From NCBI GenBank assembly GCA_944472135.2, contig OX235262.1, forward strand, positions 90,308,903-90,372,902: a stretch of 64,000 nt of DNA. Reading direction: 5' to 3'. The notes below the pieces were generated by a model. It was not told where the DNA came from. It ran no database searches and was given only the letters and a program-made list of their open reading frames with translations. Within the stretch, counting starts at the first letter, position 1. Each line of letters begins with the position of its first letter. The position numbers were made by a program, and so were the translations under genes. This DNA comes from Trichobilharzia regenti (Eukaryota > Platyhelminthes > Trematoda > Strigeidida > Schistosomatidae). This document shows positions 24,251 through 36,719 of the stretch, piece after piece.

Positions 24251-24260
24251 AAGTACGTCG

Positions 24261-24447
24261 GTGCGTCTGTGGCACAGTGGTTAGGACTCTCGCCGACCAT
24301 GCACATGGTCCGGGGTTCGAGCCCATGCCGGCGCACACTGATATCTACGGTCGGCCTGCAAAATTTGGGCTACCATATCCATGCTGAAAAATCCATACTT
24401 GTACCAAAAAAACAGTGTGGAAACAAACTGTAAAAAAAAAAAAAAAA
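24261..24447 (+). mobile_element. tRNA-derived SINE with CR1-like tail
   Basis: Head gtgcgtctgtggcacagtgg carries an A-box-like sequence and a B box (ggttcgagccc), and its ends gtgcg.../...cgcac can pair like an acceptor stem. The body ends with catgctgaaaaatccatac, similar to the 3' end of the CR1-like LINE at 10.7 kb, and then an A run. AAGTAC occurs on both sides (24251-24256 and 24446-24451), a possible target duplication. Confidence 0.8.
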
Positions 24448-24449
24448 GT

Positions 24450-26195
24450 ACTCAATAGGAGTTCAAATGGGAATTGACAGGTTGGATTTCCAAGATCTAG
24501 ATAAAGATGATCGTGTAAGGAGGAAATGAACGAAGAGAAATTCAATCTACTAAAGTCCACGGAGTCCCAGTTACCATACATGCATGGTCTGCCTAAAACA
24601 AATAAACTTAACATTCCTCTCCGTACTATAAGGTCAATGTGCAGATCTCCGATCTACAAACTTGCACAGTGGCTAGTGGAAATATTAGAGCCTATTAGAA
24701 GAAGTTTGTGCGAGTTAGCTTTGAAAGATACTTTTGAGTTAATTGATTGTCTTGATAACGTTGATATCAAGGACAAAACCATGTTTTCCCTAGATGTTGA
24801 CTCTTTATTTACAAATGTACCTCTTTTACAGAGGGTTGATATTTTTTGTGATTACATCTCTGACAACAGTCTCCTATTACCAGTGTCCATATCTTATTTT
24901 AAAGAGTTACTGCTTCTATGTACTAACAATGTTAAGTTTACATTCGGTGTTGCTATGGTCAGCTCCCTAGGTACAATGATAGCCGATATATATATATATA
25001 TATATATATCGTGTTTATAACCTAGAGGAGGAAATAATTGGAAAAGTTTATTATTATAAGAGACATGTGGATGACATAATAGTCATTTGTAATAAACTGA
25101 CAGACGCCATAGAAATCCTAAACCAGATCAATACAGTACAAAACAGCATATCGCTAACATATGTTAAAGAGAATAATGATTGTCTGCCATTTTTAGATGT
25201 ACTCATCATCCGCCGAGAATATGAGTTATTAAAACTATCTGTCTACAGAAAATCCACATCGACGGGACAGTATCTAAATTATCATAGTTTCTGTCCACAA
25301 CAGTTGATAAATGTTTGTTCAAACGCATTTACCGTATATGCACTGCCAATACAATTGAAGAAGAAAGACAACACTTTAATGAACTATTGCCAGAAAGCAA
25401 TTACCCACCAAGGTGTATTAGATGTTACGGAAGTGTCAACCAAAGAGCTCTACCAATCAAATCACCTCCCCAAAAGGATGTTTATACATCCTTGCTTTTC
25501 ATGGGTTGATCAACAAAGTCTGGTCAGTAGAACTTAATAGGACTTACTATGCAGCTAAACTCATCTTCATAGAGGAAACGAGATTTATGTGGTCCTGTAA
25601 ACCTTCACAGTATCTGAACTATAGTGTCACATCCCATTGTGTCTATCAATTTACATGTATGGACATACGTACATAGGGAGGACCCATCAGTCTCTGCAGA
25701 TTAGGGCTACAGAACATATTCCACAGTGGCTGCGACAACAAATAAAATCTCCGGATACAACTGATCCCGGAAACAGATGTCCAACATAATTTATAGCGTA
25801 GCACATTATACAGATAGGTCATAAGGTCAATTTCAGCAATGCCTTTAAGCCCATATATAAAACAAGGCTGGGTCAAATACTAAATTTGTTGAAGCCTTGG
25901 CCATAAAAAGACTTAAATCTGTCTTATGTGTCCAAAAGTTATTTGTTATTACTTTAAACCTGCCTTGGTAATCCAGTTTAGAACCAAAGATCAATTTACT
26001 TCATAATATTTTCAACTTCTTCTTTGTTTTGTTTTTTTCTTTCTTACCCACACCTTGGCGTCATATCCCTACCCATTATTTGTGACCTTGACCTGTACAC
26101 AGTCTGACCTATATTGTAACAATTCATGCCTTCTATAAAACTGTGTATGACAAGTACGTGTGTGATCAGAATGTCCGAAATACGTTGCGTAAATA
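24450..26195 (+). pseudogene. Penelope-like element, broken (RT plus GIY-YIG)
   Basis: Frame 24526-25010 encodes SQLPYMHGLPKTNK, FSLDVDSLFTNVPL and the start of the next RT motif; the frame from 25067 resumes after a TA microsatellite with HVDDIIVIC (catalytic Y-V-D-D box, Tyr to His), LPFLDVLI and VYRKSTSTGQYLNYHSFCP, the PLE thumb signature. From 25600 other frames give CVYQFTC and YIGRTHQSL, the GIY-YIG endonuclease. RT makes DNA at nicked telomere-like or genomic ends and the endonuclease nicks the target. At least three frame changes and stops make it non-functional. A degenerate hammerhead-like sequence lies near 26160-26190. Antisense to the FLYWCH gene. Confidence 0.85.
24986..25009. 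repeat. (TA)n tract inside the PLE RT
   Basis: 24-base AT repeat replacing the codons right after the motif that reads LGTMIAD, so the repeat grew within the RT gene and shifted the frame. Confidence 0.9.
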
Positions 26196-26699
26196 TATAA
26201 CACGTTTCAGACAAACTACATCTTATTGTGTTGTCAAAATGTTTATGGGTCATTGTGGAGTCAGTTGAAAGTGATTGCAAAGAACAGAGAAGATTATACC
26301 ATTAAACTGTTATTTTCTTTCGATAGTAAGTGTTGATTGATATAACACTTATTTGAATTAATATATAAAGTAGTAGTGAAGGGAACTGAATAAACTGATT
26401 GAAGAACAGGAGTTTTAGCAGGAAACAGAAATGTGACGAACTGATCAGTAATCTAAGGACAAATGAGATCATCTTTTTGCTCTTTTCAGACTTTCTTTTT
26501 CAGAAAGTAAAAAAGGACTTAACGAAAAATAGTAGCGGAACACTATAACTTATAGGAATTAATTCTTCTGAGTACTGATTACTGTGCCACAATCAAGTTG
26601 GACGAAAATGGAAAATTCTTCTGGATAGCTAACAATTGATTTTTTACTAGCTCTATACATACTACTCCCGCCTTCCCCTTGGAATTTATACGATTCTGT

Positions 26700-27222
26700 T
26701 AAGTCTTTCTGTTTGTCAGTTTTCGACATAGAACTTTGCACATATGTGCGGCTATTCAAGTCGCCACACTCCATGTAGCACACAAACCAAAAGAAGAAAG
26801 TAGAAGAAATACATAATAGAGACAGTAAACAGAGGTGTGAAACAAAGGAATAGTAATAACGAACGAAAAACAATATAGTTTCATTGGAAATCATAAGTCA
26901 GAAGGAGTGGAGGCATCTGCGCCAACCATTGACAACTATTTTGAGCCATATCAACAATTGTTTCTAACCACTGGTTTCTACCGTCCCGAGGACCCGAACC
27001 AGTCAGGAAGTCTACACCTTCCTACGTGGCTGGCTTAGACTAACTGTTGTAGATTTCATTGACTGGTGGCATGTTTTGGTTTGACCACCACTAGCTAGCT
27101 CTTTTCCAGCCTGAAACTATGTCAGCTAACATTGCCCGTCGGTCAAGGCAGGCGATGACTAGGCATACGTAACACATGTCCTAACCATCTCACTCTATGT
27201 AACTTCACAACCTCGTCACATG
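26700..27222 (-). mobile_element. RTE-like LINE 3' fragment
   Basis: Reverse complement of the 19.35-19.82 kb region with only scattered differences, including the same TGA just after the RLP motif and the same tail. Read in the minus strand: RWLGHVLRMPSHRLP..., then MAQN-type and CVCYMECGDLNS-type tail frames. Non-functional. Confidence 0.85.
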
Positions 27223-27624
27223 TCACCAATTCTGTTAAGTCAGTCTTCATGATAGCTCTCAATTACTCATGTCAACCAATGGTGTTTACTAGCCTGCGGA
27301 TACACCATTGATGGGCTAAACCTTGAACGAGTAAAATGCCTTCGAGGTGTATAGATCGCTTCAGCCTGACTAACAATCATGGTGAATCGTTCCCAACTAC
27401 TCATATCAATGATGTAATTGTCCCTTTTAGAAGGTAATCAAATCTGTTCATAGAGGTTTTTCAACAACAAGAAAATGCATTGACCATGAGTAAGTGTCAT
27501 GTCCATTTTATGTAGTTTATTTCACATTTGTATTGCATAGGGTGTAATGTTTTTTTAGTGTGCTATATAAATTTATTTGCTTAAACTGAAACACCACCAA
27601 TAAGCAGAATATTTAAGTATTGGT

Positions 27625-28065
27625 TTTAGGGATTTGGTTGATTGGTTACAGGATTTCATCATGAGCTGACAAACAAATACTTGAATATCAGTGAGATGCT
27701 CACTAGCGACTGGTCTCATTCAGGTAGGTAGTTACCTGGGGTTCCAGTGAGAAGTCGTGACCATTAGGGTGCAGCAAGTCGGGTGTGAGGACAAATACTC
27801 GCCAAAGACATTGGCTAGCGGTTGCGCTATATCGTGAATTGGCAGAGGTCAGAATTCATAGGCTGGCCATTGGATCGGGTCCCAGTGGCTTAATGGTATA
27901 CGAGCTCGCCTTGTAACCAGAAGGTCCCGGGTTGGAACCTCGTTGATTGCGTACTGCTGAAGGGTCCCAGACTAGGACGAATCAGCTGTCCAGTACTCCC
28001 AGCTGGTTTTCCAACGGTTCTCTAACTAATGTCAGCTCATGATGAAATGCTGTAACCAATAAGCA
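27625..28065 (+). repeat. HHR-SINE (Smalpha-like) with inverted 3' end in front
   Basis: 27630-27670 is an inverted piece of the element's own 3' end (ggttacaggatttcatcatg against catgatgaaatgctgtaacc at 28039-28058). Then the plus-strand element: 5' region, tRNA-like head (27885-27945), hammerhead (27951-27996; stem I GTACTG/CAGTAC, stem II GTCC/GGAC), 3' end. Core carries the same two changes (CTGAAGG, GAAT) as the 22.5 kb copy. Confidence 0.8.
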
Positions 28066-28798
28066 GAATAAATGGAAAATGCTCATTTAGAGAAAAAAAA
28101 CTATAAGTATTTCAATCCATTCCTTCATTGTGTATTTAATTATTATAAGCGTTTAAAACAGAATATATGTACTTTTACCCTCACTACAAAAGCTTCTTAC
28201 TTACAAAATCTTGTCACTTATACAGTATGCATTACTGGTATCAATATTCTCAAGTGGGAAGATTTACAAATCACTAAGTTTTCAGTATTAAATGCCTGAG
28301 AAATGAAATCATTCCTAAAAATATCTACGTCTGGCAGCTACAATCAAAACGGGTAGAATTAGAAGGGTAATATAGTGGCAAAAAATGTGCGTAATATCCG
28401 AAATGAAATTCATTAGTTGAAACATAAACCAAAGGAGACAGTAGTTAATAACACAGCTTTCTTAGAATGGCCGAATTTTAACAGTATTCAAGAAATTGAA
28501 GAAAAGTTCAATAAATTGATTTAAGAGAAATTTGTCTATCCAGTAAACAATACTGTTTCACTGTACAATGTATTCAAATAAACGAATTAATATAGAATTA
28601 CATAATATCATAGTGTCTATGTTTTACGCATATTTAAAGCATTTTCATAGAATGAATTTCTTTCTAATAAAGTTAATTCTGTGTTATCTCGGTACACTGA
28701 AATATAATAACGATCTTCAGAATCTATTTCTTTTTAAAAGAAAACTAAATTTAAAAAGTGTATGAATTCACTAATTAAATTGTTTCAATCTCACTTAC
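28066..28798. other. Intron, nothing recognised
   Basis: Intron of the FLYWCH gene. Short open frames at 28072 and 28568 have no motif and are not called. Confidence 0.3.
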
Positions 28799-29107
28799 TG
28801 TCATGAGTATTTTCTGGTGAACACTTAGAAATTGAATTATTGCTTGTTGAAAACTGATCAATACTCCATGGTGTACTCAATTGTACAGTATTCGAAGATT
28901 GTTTGTCTACATAAACATTTTGTGGAATAGTAACATTTTCATCATAAAATCTACTGTTTGTCGAAGGCACACTGCATTCTTCAACAGATTCACGTATTTT
29001 CTCCTTTTTCCAATGGACTATTAAGTTTGAAGATGATAACTTATTACCATTAGCATTATTAATAATAATATTATTATTATTAACATCTCGGAATGAACCA
29101 TATTCAT
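28799..29107 (-). CDS. FLYWCH zinc-finger protein, exon 6
   Basis: Acceptor ttcaaacag, donor GTAAGT; phase 1 in, phase 1 out. Asn-rich start (an AAT/ATT repeat encoding NNNNIIINN), then polar sequence with LIVHWKKEKIRESVEEC as the only likely structured part. Confidence 0.85.
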
Positions 29108-29360
29108 CTGTTTGAAAAAGAAAAGATAGAGAAGGTAATTTTGATTTTTCCTCTAATCAAATCAGAATATTTGTTAAACAACGGTGACTACCAGTAGAAT
29201 CCAGAAGGCGTGTTTCATCTTGTTTAGGTCACTTCAGATGAACGTAGCTGCCACCCCCCCCCATCCTGCGGTAAATGATGGTGTTCACACTGAAACTCAA
29301 ACCCAGTACGAGAGCCATCTCTTGTGCAACGGGTATTATTTGAAACTATTTATTGGTGTC

Positions 29361-29559
29361 TTTTATTATTATTATTTTTTTGATTATAGCTTGAAACCAC
29401 ACAGTATTTTTGGTACAAGTATGGAATTCTCAGCATATGATATCGGTAGCCGGAATTCTGCAGGCCGACCATAGATATCAGGTGTGCGTCGGCAGGGAGT
29501 CGAACCCCGGACCATGTGCATGGTCGGCGAGAGTCCTAACCGCTGTGCCACCGACGCAC
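29361..29559 (-). mobile_element. tRNA-derived SINE with CR1-like tail
   Basis: Minus-strand copy: head gtgcgtcggtggcacagcgg, B box gggttcgactcc, acceptor-like ends GTGCGTCGG...CCGACGCAC pair over nine bases; tail with gagaattccatacttgtacc and a terminal T-rich stretch (its A tail). Best preserved tRNA-like head in the window. Confidence 0.85.
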
Positions 29560-32119
29560 GGAAAATGATAGACATGAATAAATAAATCAGAAATAACTAG
29601 GTATGACTTTTATATTGAGTATCTCATCCCAAACCAATCAACAAATCTGTAACGTCAACAGTTATTAACTTTTATCATTTTGGATTTTGAACCAAATGAG
29701 TAAATGGTAACAAATGGTCGATATCGTGTAGACGAGAATCTCTAGTTCCCTAAAGAAGACCTTGTTTGAATCAACGCTACGAGTTATATTCTTTAACCAA
29801 CCACTGCTACTAAACAAGGATAAACTTCCGCATATCACCACTCCCATGTGCATATATCAGTTCACCTAACGCTATGGTGCTAGGTACATAGGTAGTTCTA
29901 TGCACGACATTTTCAAAATGTATTAGGTAATACTACTCGGCAAAGCCTCTAAGAGGCGGCACTGGTTCAATCAGAAGTGCTATAATTGAACATCTAGTCA
30001 GTACTTATCACAGCGTCTTAAATGACCTATCATTCAGAGTCATTTACAAAGTGAACAGTTTGTTTCCGACTTCTTTGTACCACAGAAGGCCTCGTCATAG
30101 GCGGGAGCTGGGTCCAGAAGAAACCAGTCCGATTCCTACATTCACCATGGATCTAGTTATGTTTGATCCCTTAGTTGTCTTCTCCACTTTTCATCCTCCT
30201 CATTTTTTTCATTTCCTGCTGCAGAAACTATTATTTCAGTTTGTTTCTATGCTCATCCCTTTCACATTTCTCATTGTTAAAAACTATTTTACATGTTACG
30301 TAACTATTATTTAATCCTATGTAATTTTATTTCTGTACCCCCTTGTGATCTATGTTCATACCTTCAAAATTTCATATCGAATTGAAAAATAATTATCTCA
30401 TTTAACCTCCCTTCGTTACGATGTTGAATTAAATAATAATTGTAACTAAGTGAACTTATGCATTAAAACTGCGATTGTGCAGCTTTTGAGGATGAAATCT
30501 CTGGAAAGATATCTTCGCTGATCTTGTTCTTTTCTCTCTGTTGTACTTATAGGTATTTTCTATGATTTGAAAAAGGTAACGAATAGATCTAATTAGTCAA
30601 CGATCCTTGGTCTAATCCTATACAGTGTCTTGAATGGACACTAAGAAAAACACCATGAAATAAATGTTTATTTTTTTTTAATATTTAATGCTTCGCTATG
30701 TGGCGTAAACCTTTGGGTCAATGCCTACATCATGAGTCAGAAGTGTAACACGTCTACTTAGATGTCTAGCCATTATCATGATGAGAAATGGGTTAGGAGC
30801 TTATCCCTCAAATGATTGACAGGATTGTAAGCGGGCAGACAGAAAATAGTTAATATTACACAAACTGGATAAAAAACCCACTTAAGTACTATCATCATTA
30901 AGGCATAGGAGGTAAAACTATATTAAATTAAATTAAGGCGATATCCATTCTTTGTTAGAAAATTTATATATTTATAATGTTTACGGTTAAATAAATAACG
31001 GCTACCTTTCACATGTCTTTAAACTCAGGTTAATGGATGACTCAAACATTGTAGGCCTATTGGTATCTTTTTTATACCAATCATAGTTTAACTAAATTAA
31101 CAATATCACATGATAAAAATCACAAGTGGTCTCAACAAACTGTGGCTAATACGCTCTATGCCTATGTGTGAAGCACATCAGACATACAGATGGGAAGAGA
31201 GTAGAGAAAGCTAGACAGAGATAATGTATGGATGAGTCATATTATAGTGTTTATATCAAGCATAAAGACACTGAAGAAATAAGAAGGACAAAGGCAACAA
31301 TTGAGATATCCGTAAATGGCTCACACAAATATATTCGCCCACGTCCTTTCATATTTATGGTAGACATACAAAATTGTAGAAAATTACTGAACAATGAAAA
31401 TATGTTGGGGAAACACGTCAGACTTACATGCGCACTATTTTCATCATCACAAAGGCAAAAGCTTAATAAACAATTACTAAGCCTAAAATACCATCAGAGC
31501 ACAAGGTCAATGCTAGGTAACTATAGTTACTGTCTGATGAGTCTCCAAAGGTGATATATGTGAAAATTGTGACTAAAGTAAGCACCGACTTCTGTAAGTT
31601 ACTAATGTGACACGTCCTACATTAAGATAAACAAAGAAATTACAAACAACATGTGTGAAAAGACCGGGGAAAAAAGTTTTGAGAATTTATGCCAGTTCTA
31701 GCTTCTGACAGGAATCCCTTCCAAATGTAATGTATCCTATTTATTTAACTAAACAAGACTGGCATGCAAACAAAACAATGAAATTCATTTTTATAATTTA
31801 GTGCAAAGTATTTCGGTGTATTTAATGTGCCGTTGACCTACCTTCCTGAGACAACACGTTTAAATTTTGTATTGTAGCAGATCATTTAAGATAACTTATT
31901 AGTTCTCACAGCGATCCCTTAGAAGATGGAATTTCCCATTCAAGACTTCACGCCAGAAGACTTTGTAAGAATTTGTGAACTCTTTCAAGTATGACATTGT
32001 CTTCCAAGCAATCCACCGAAAGTTAGAACAACACAAAACGCTGACTGTTTATTTTAACAGGAAATACTACATTTTGTGTTTGCTTAATCAACTTTTGTGT
32101 TGAACAAACTAGCTTATTT
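29560..32119. other. Intron, mostly unrecognised
   Basis: A 66-base segment at 30470-30535 is related to 53950-54015 (both contain cgattgtgcagct followed by a diverged stem-like part), so at least that piece is repetitive. The open frame 31228-31554 has no recognised motif. Confidence 0.3.
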
Positions 32120-32725
32120 TTAAGTATTGGTTTTTGTAGGGATTTTGTTTGTTTGATTGGTTAGAGGGTTTCATCATGAGCTGAAATCAGCTAGAGAACC
32201 ACTGGAAATCCTGAGAGTACTGGAGAGCTGTATCGTCCTAGTTTAGGAATCTTCATCAGTACGCGACCGCTGGATGAAATCCTTCAAGCAATCAAACGAG
32301 CAAAATCCATACAAAAACCAATACTTGGAAATCGGCCTGATACTCACTACCAACTGGCCCTATTCGGGCAGTGACATTCGGTTTTATTGAGAAGCCGGGA
32401 CGAGTAGAGTGCAGCAGGTCGAAGGTGAGGACGGTTACTCATAGAAGAAGATATTACGAAGTGGTCGCGCTATGTCATGAATTGGCAGAAGTTAGAATTC
32501 ATGGCCTTGGCATCGGATCAGGTCCCAGTGGCTTATTGGTCTACGAGCTCGCTCGACTTGTAACCAGAAGGTCCTGGGTTTGAACCCTATTCGGTGGATC
32601 CGTACTGTGAAGAGTCCCAAACTAGTCTGACGAAACAGCTGTCCAGTACTCCCAGCTGGTTTTTCGATGGCTCTCTAACCGATGTCAGCTCACGATGAAA
32701 TCCTTAGACCAATCAAACTAGTTTA
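32120..32725. repeat. Composite HHR-SINE with opposed copies
   Basis: 32120-32275 is a minus-strand 3' part with a decayed hammerhead; 32280-32340 is a further plus-strand 3' end; 32345-32720 is a plus-strand copy with tRNA-like head and a decayed hammerhead (GTGAAGA, stem II GTC/GAC, GAAAC). The outer ends (gatttcatcatgagctga-type and its complement) are inverted. Confidence 0.7.
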
Positions 32726-32769
32726 TTGTGTATTAAGTTATGAAATAAAATTTGTATACTTAAACTTAC

Positions 32770-33122
32770 CATCATCCATAGTTACAGGTTTTTTGTTGGA
32801 TGAGGCAGTTGAACTACTATTTACAGAAAAATGAACAATTTGATTTGGAATACCATTTGTTGAACAACAAGAGGTAAACTGAAGAGATGGAGGAGTATAC
32901 ACATTATTAGAATGTTCCATTGTGATATTAGCTCTTGGATAATATGAACAGCAATGAGTAGCAGTGCATTTTGACAGGCTATTAGTACAATGAGCATCTG
33001 AAAGTTTTGAATACCCTGAAGATTTTAACAAGCGATTGCTTATTGTAGGTGATCCTTGGAAAGCAGAAGAATTGATAGAACCATTTTTTATTGAAATATC
33101 ATTATTCATCATTGTACCACAA
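32770..33122 (-). CDS. FLYWCH zinc-finger protein, exon 5
   Basis: Acceptor ctcaacag, donor GTAAGT; phase 2 in, phase 1 out. Cys-containing polar sequence (HCTNSLSKCTATHCCSYYPR, later FTSCCSTNG). The cysteines are not spaced like a known finger. No domain named. Confidence 0.85.
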
Positions 33123-33189
33123 CTGTTGAGAAAGGCAAATAATCAAGTGGAAAAGAGTTAATTTCATTAATTCATTAATGAAGAAAAAT

Positions 33190-33400
33190 GATAATTTGTC
33201 TATTATATCAATCTGGCGAGTGGGACGTCCAAGGGTGATATGGAGGAGGTTGTGTGAAGAGGAGGTGAAACAGTATGGACTAACATGGATGCAGGTGAAA
33301 AGTACAGCAGAAAACAGAAGCAAGTGGAGACGTGCAGTTGAAGCCCTATGTTCCACTAGGGACCCAAAGGAGCAATAATAATAATATAACAAGTGTAGCT
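33190..33400 (+). mobile_element. RTE-type LINE 3' end (second family)
   Basis: 5'-truncated LINE tail: open frame 33178-33378 ends WRRAVEALCSTRDPKEQ, the last residues of a LINE protein of the RTE type, directly followed by an ATA/AAT repeat. The 40.6 and 44.9 kb copies end the same way. Confidence 0.8.
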
Positions 33401-33699
33401 AATATCCTCTAGATCATAGATATATCGTAGACATCCTCTGAGAACTTAAAGTTTAATGTATTGAAAATTTTTGTTTTTATAACTTATCAACAAGAGATGA
33501 ACAACAGTTGATGAAATTCTAATAGTACTTTAGTGAAAATATGCATAGAAATGCTTCATGAACAGAAACACTATCTGTGTAACACTCCCAGTTATGGGTA
33601 GCTTTACCTACAACCACTCTTTGTATGTTCACATCATTAGTGTAAACAGCCGTCCTTTACAGTTATCAGTGATCTGTCCATTTTGTTTTATATGAAATG

Positions 33700-34110
33700 A
33701 ATTCAACAAACTTCCAATTAGCGATATGTAGCGCGACCATCAGCCAATGTTCACTCACCTGACTTGGTAGACCCTGCTGGCCACGACTTCCTACCAGAAC
33801 TCTAGGTAACTCCCAGTATAGAACCAGACACTAGTGATCAAAATATTCATGTTTAAGTATTGGTTTTGCAATGGTTTAATTGGTAACAGGGCTGATCACG
33901 TGCTGACATCAGTGAAAGAACCATCGAAAAACCAGGGAGTAGTGGACGGCTAATTTTATAAACGGTGGGAGTTTACTCCTGGAGAGTCCCAGGCTCGGAT
34001 GAAACAACTATCCAGAACTCCTAAATTTTCTGATGATATCTTCTGACTGATTTCAGATTGTGATCAAACCTATAACCAATTGAATCCCTTCAAACGAACA
34101 CTTGAAGATT
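33700..34110. repeat. Decayed HHR-SINE hairpin
   Basis: 33700-33830 resembles the minus-strand 5' region, 33850-33965 a minus-strand 3' end, and 33985-34110 a plus-strand 3' half with a decayed hammerhead (gagtcccaggctcggatgaaac). Same inverted 3'-end layout as other copies, more diverged. Confidence 0.55.
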
Positions 34111-35774
34111 GCTCACAACCAGTTAATTTCCAGTATGAAAAATGAAAAAAATTAGTATAAATAACAAAGGTGCATGTAGTAAAGGAATTGACTAGAGAGG
34201 AAGTATTGAGTCATACATAAATTTGCTAATCGAATCACTCAATTTTCACTGAATCATGGTTAAATGTACATATGTCTGTATGTATCCCCTTAAGGAATGT
34301 AACCATTTTCTTCATTTTCAAATGTCAATATCATTTTATAATAATAAATGATTAATACTGATCATAGTGAAGTAATTTATCCAAATATATGGTACTCGCA
34401 ACGTAAAATATTATTCCAGACAACTGCATGACTAGAACGAAAACTTTAGGCCTCCATAATGTTATCATATAAGAAAATAACCATAGAAACTCTAACTCAG
34501 GTTCACAATAAGTTTGAGGCCGTCGAACGACAACTTCTAACAGCCAGATCTTTTTTGTTCAGTTAATTAGTAATTCCAACTGCATATAATGACACTAACT
34601 GAATATTATATTGTATATCACAATCATTATTTCAAGACGGAAGTTATTTTACTGCTGAAATTATGAAATCTGGCTTTAGGTCGGTTGATAGATATTCATG
34701 CAGTCAAGGCTTATTTTATAATTACTGACCAGTCAACCTACGTGAGTAGTGTACATACCTTACTACGAGTGAAAGTGCATCTACTTCTCCTTTTTTATTC
34801 AGTATGATTAGAATTGACATGAAAAAAGGCAGCAGAGCAGCTGGTGCAGTGATTACGAATTCAAACTTAGGTATGACAGCTGGCTAGGAACTGAAGTTAA
34901 TTCTGGACCTAGAGATAGAACCTGGGCTTTTGTAGATCAGTCAATGGAGCATTGAGTTATTAACTCAGAGGTTACTTAGGCATTTTTATGTACATATTGC
35001 TTTTGTTTAAAACTAGTCTGTAACTCATATTGGCCTCGCCAATAATCTTGGTACTTTTTCGACAGTCATTAGGTCACTACCGTCTATGTTACTTTCTCAT
35101 TGTAGTTTTATAATAGACGACTTTTACCAATCCTTGTTAGGCAATGGAACTGTAAGAACAATCTACGAAATGACAAATGACAATAAATGCAAAGGCTACA
35201 GTTAACCTTCGGTAGATAAAAAACCGAATAACTTAAGTATATAGTTCGTTCCAGGTAACACGTTATAATAACCAATTAATGTATAACTACTATATTAATT
35301 CAACAAGCCACATATTCTCATTGTTGTTTCGAAACTAATTTTATACTTTGTATAGTTGAAAGCATTAGAAATCATACGCAGCAGTTACAACAGAGTTTGT
35401 CAACATTAATATAGTGAACTAACTGACATCGTCCATCAACCAAGTAAACCAAACATGGTTATTCTATCTCAACAAATAAATAAAAATAATGAAGAATGTC
35501 TGTTTCACAGCCTGTAAATCTGAAGATTTAAAGAGACTAAAAACTAACAACGAAAGACATTCTACACTATCTTATTTAGCAAAGTCTTTGAGGATAAGGT
35601 TTATCCTACTAGAGACAGAATTTCATAATCATTAACTTGTGAAAGTATGATTGACAAGGGCTCAAACATAAGGTTGTCTGCTTCCTTATATTTCTTCTAT
35701 ATTGGTATTTTAAAATTAATATTTATGAGTAAATCGGTGGAAAGAAAAATGAAAGGAAGTATTATTACACTTAC
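34111..35774. other. Intron, nothing recognised
   Basis: AT-rich intron of the FLYWCH gene, no recognised feature. Confidence 0.3.
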
Positions 35775-36162
35775 CTCACTATTTTCAATAAATCATTTAG
35801 CCTTTCATTACTAAGAAGAACAATTTGTTCATGAGGGTGATGTCTAATGGGATTGATATCAACTGTATACGAACTTGTAGCCGATTGTTCAATATCATAT
35901 TTATTAGTTTTAGGTAGATCATTGTTTTTGGTACATTGTATTGACGCGTTATTTGTAAACTTTATCGTTGTTTCATCATTATTTGGAGATGAATTTACTT
36001 CGTTCATCATGTTTGATCCTTTCTCGAGGATATGGTTAGAAATATTATTTAACGAGGTGGCTAAAGCAGCTAACTGTTCTAAAGTGGCAGATCCTGAGCT
36101 AGGCTGATCATCTGAATTGGCAAATGAATCTTCGTGAAGTGTGCTTAAATAACTGTTAATAG
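35775..36162 (-). CDS. FLYWCH zinc-finger protein, exon 4
   Basis: Acceptor ttccatag, donor GTAAGT; phase 1 in, phase 2 out. Begins with a Ser/Asp-rich part, then a likely helix (ATLEQLAALATSLNNISNHI), then polar sequence ending NERLNDLLKIV. Two predicted short helices could serve partner binding; no known motif. Confidence 0.85.
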
Positions 36163-36719
36163 CTATGGAAGAAATTATAGAAAAAAGATTCAGTAGTTCA
36201 ACAAACTTCTTTTGGAAAGAATTCTTTAAAAAAAACAGTACCTAATACATACTGTGAAGTTTAAAATCGAAAATTTGAGAATATGTTGCATGAACAACCG
36301 AATGTAATGTATGTTTCGTTAGGGTTTTCATAGGGCCCATTCACACCTTATAACATAAATAACTGCAGCTTAGATTCAACCTACAATCGACAGTTTTGGT
36401 AGATAGCAGTAGTACACGTAAAAAAATCTTTATTAAGAAAAATGTCAGTGTAACAGTCACTCAACGATTATTTGGTACTGACTAGATACTGACTCTTTTT
36501 AGTGAGTTTAGCTCCTGAGGTTTTGAGGAACACTGAAAGAATAGTGTATACTTGCTTACTCATTTTGTACATTTTTAGGTGGACACTAGTGAAAAGTTTC
36601 CGAAAAGATGTAATAACGACTGTCTAGTTCATTTCGCAAATATAACTAATCAAGTCCCCAGGAATCTGTTGTCAATTCAGTTCATTGCCAGAGATAGTAT
36701 GTAACTGTCTGGTTTTATA

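Noticed and set aside
26158..26192. Hammerhead at the end of the 24-26 kb PLE
   Set aside because: tgatcagaatgtccgaaata is suggestive, but the core has a substitution and stem II does not pair; mentioned only within the PLE entry.
27885..27945. Possible functional tRNA gene in the HHR-SINE
   Set aside because: Boxes are tRNA-like but the anticodon arm and acceptor pairing are poor, and the unit recurs in many decayed copies.
18870..28065. One large inverted duplication of the intron
   Set aside because: Order and spacing of the paired repeats do not mirror each other.
29361..29559. Possible functional tRNA gene
   Set aside because: The head has tRNA-like boxes and pairing ends, but it is followed by a SINE body and occurs as several diverged dispersed copies.
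31228..31554. 108-codon open frame in an intron
   Set aside because: No recognisable motif. It lies antisense inside the FLYWCH gene and looks like chance openness.
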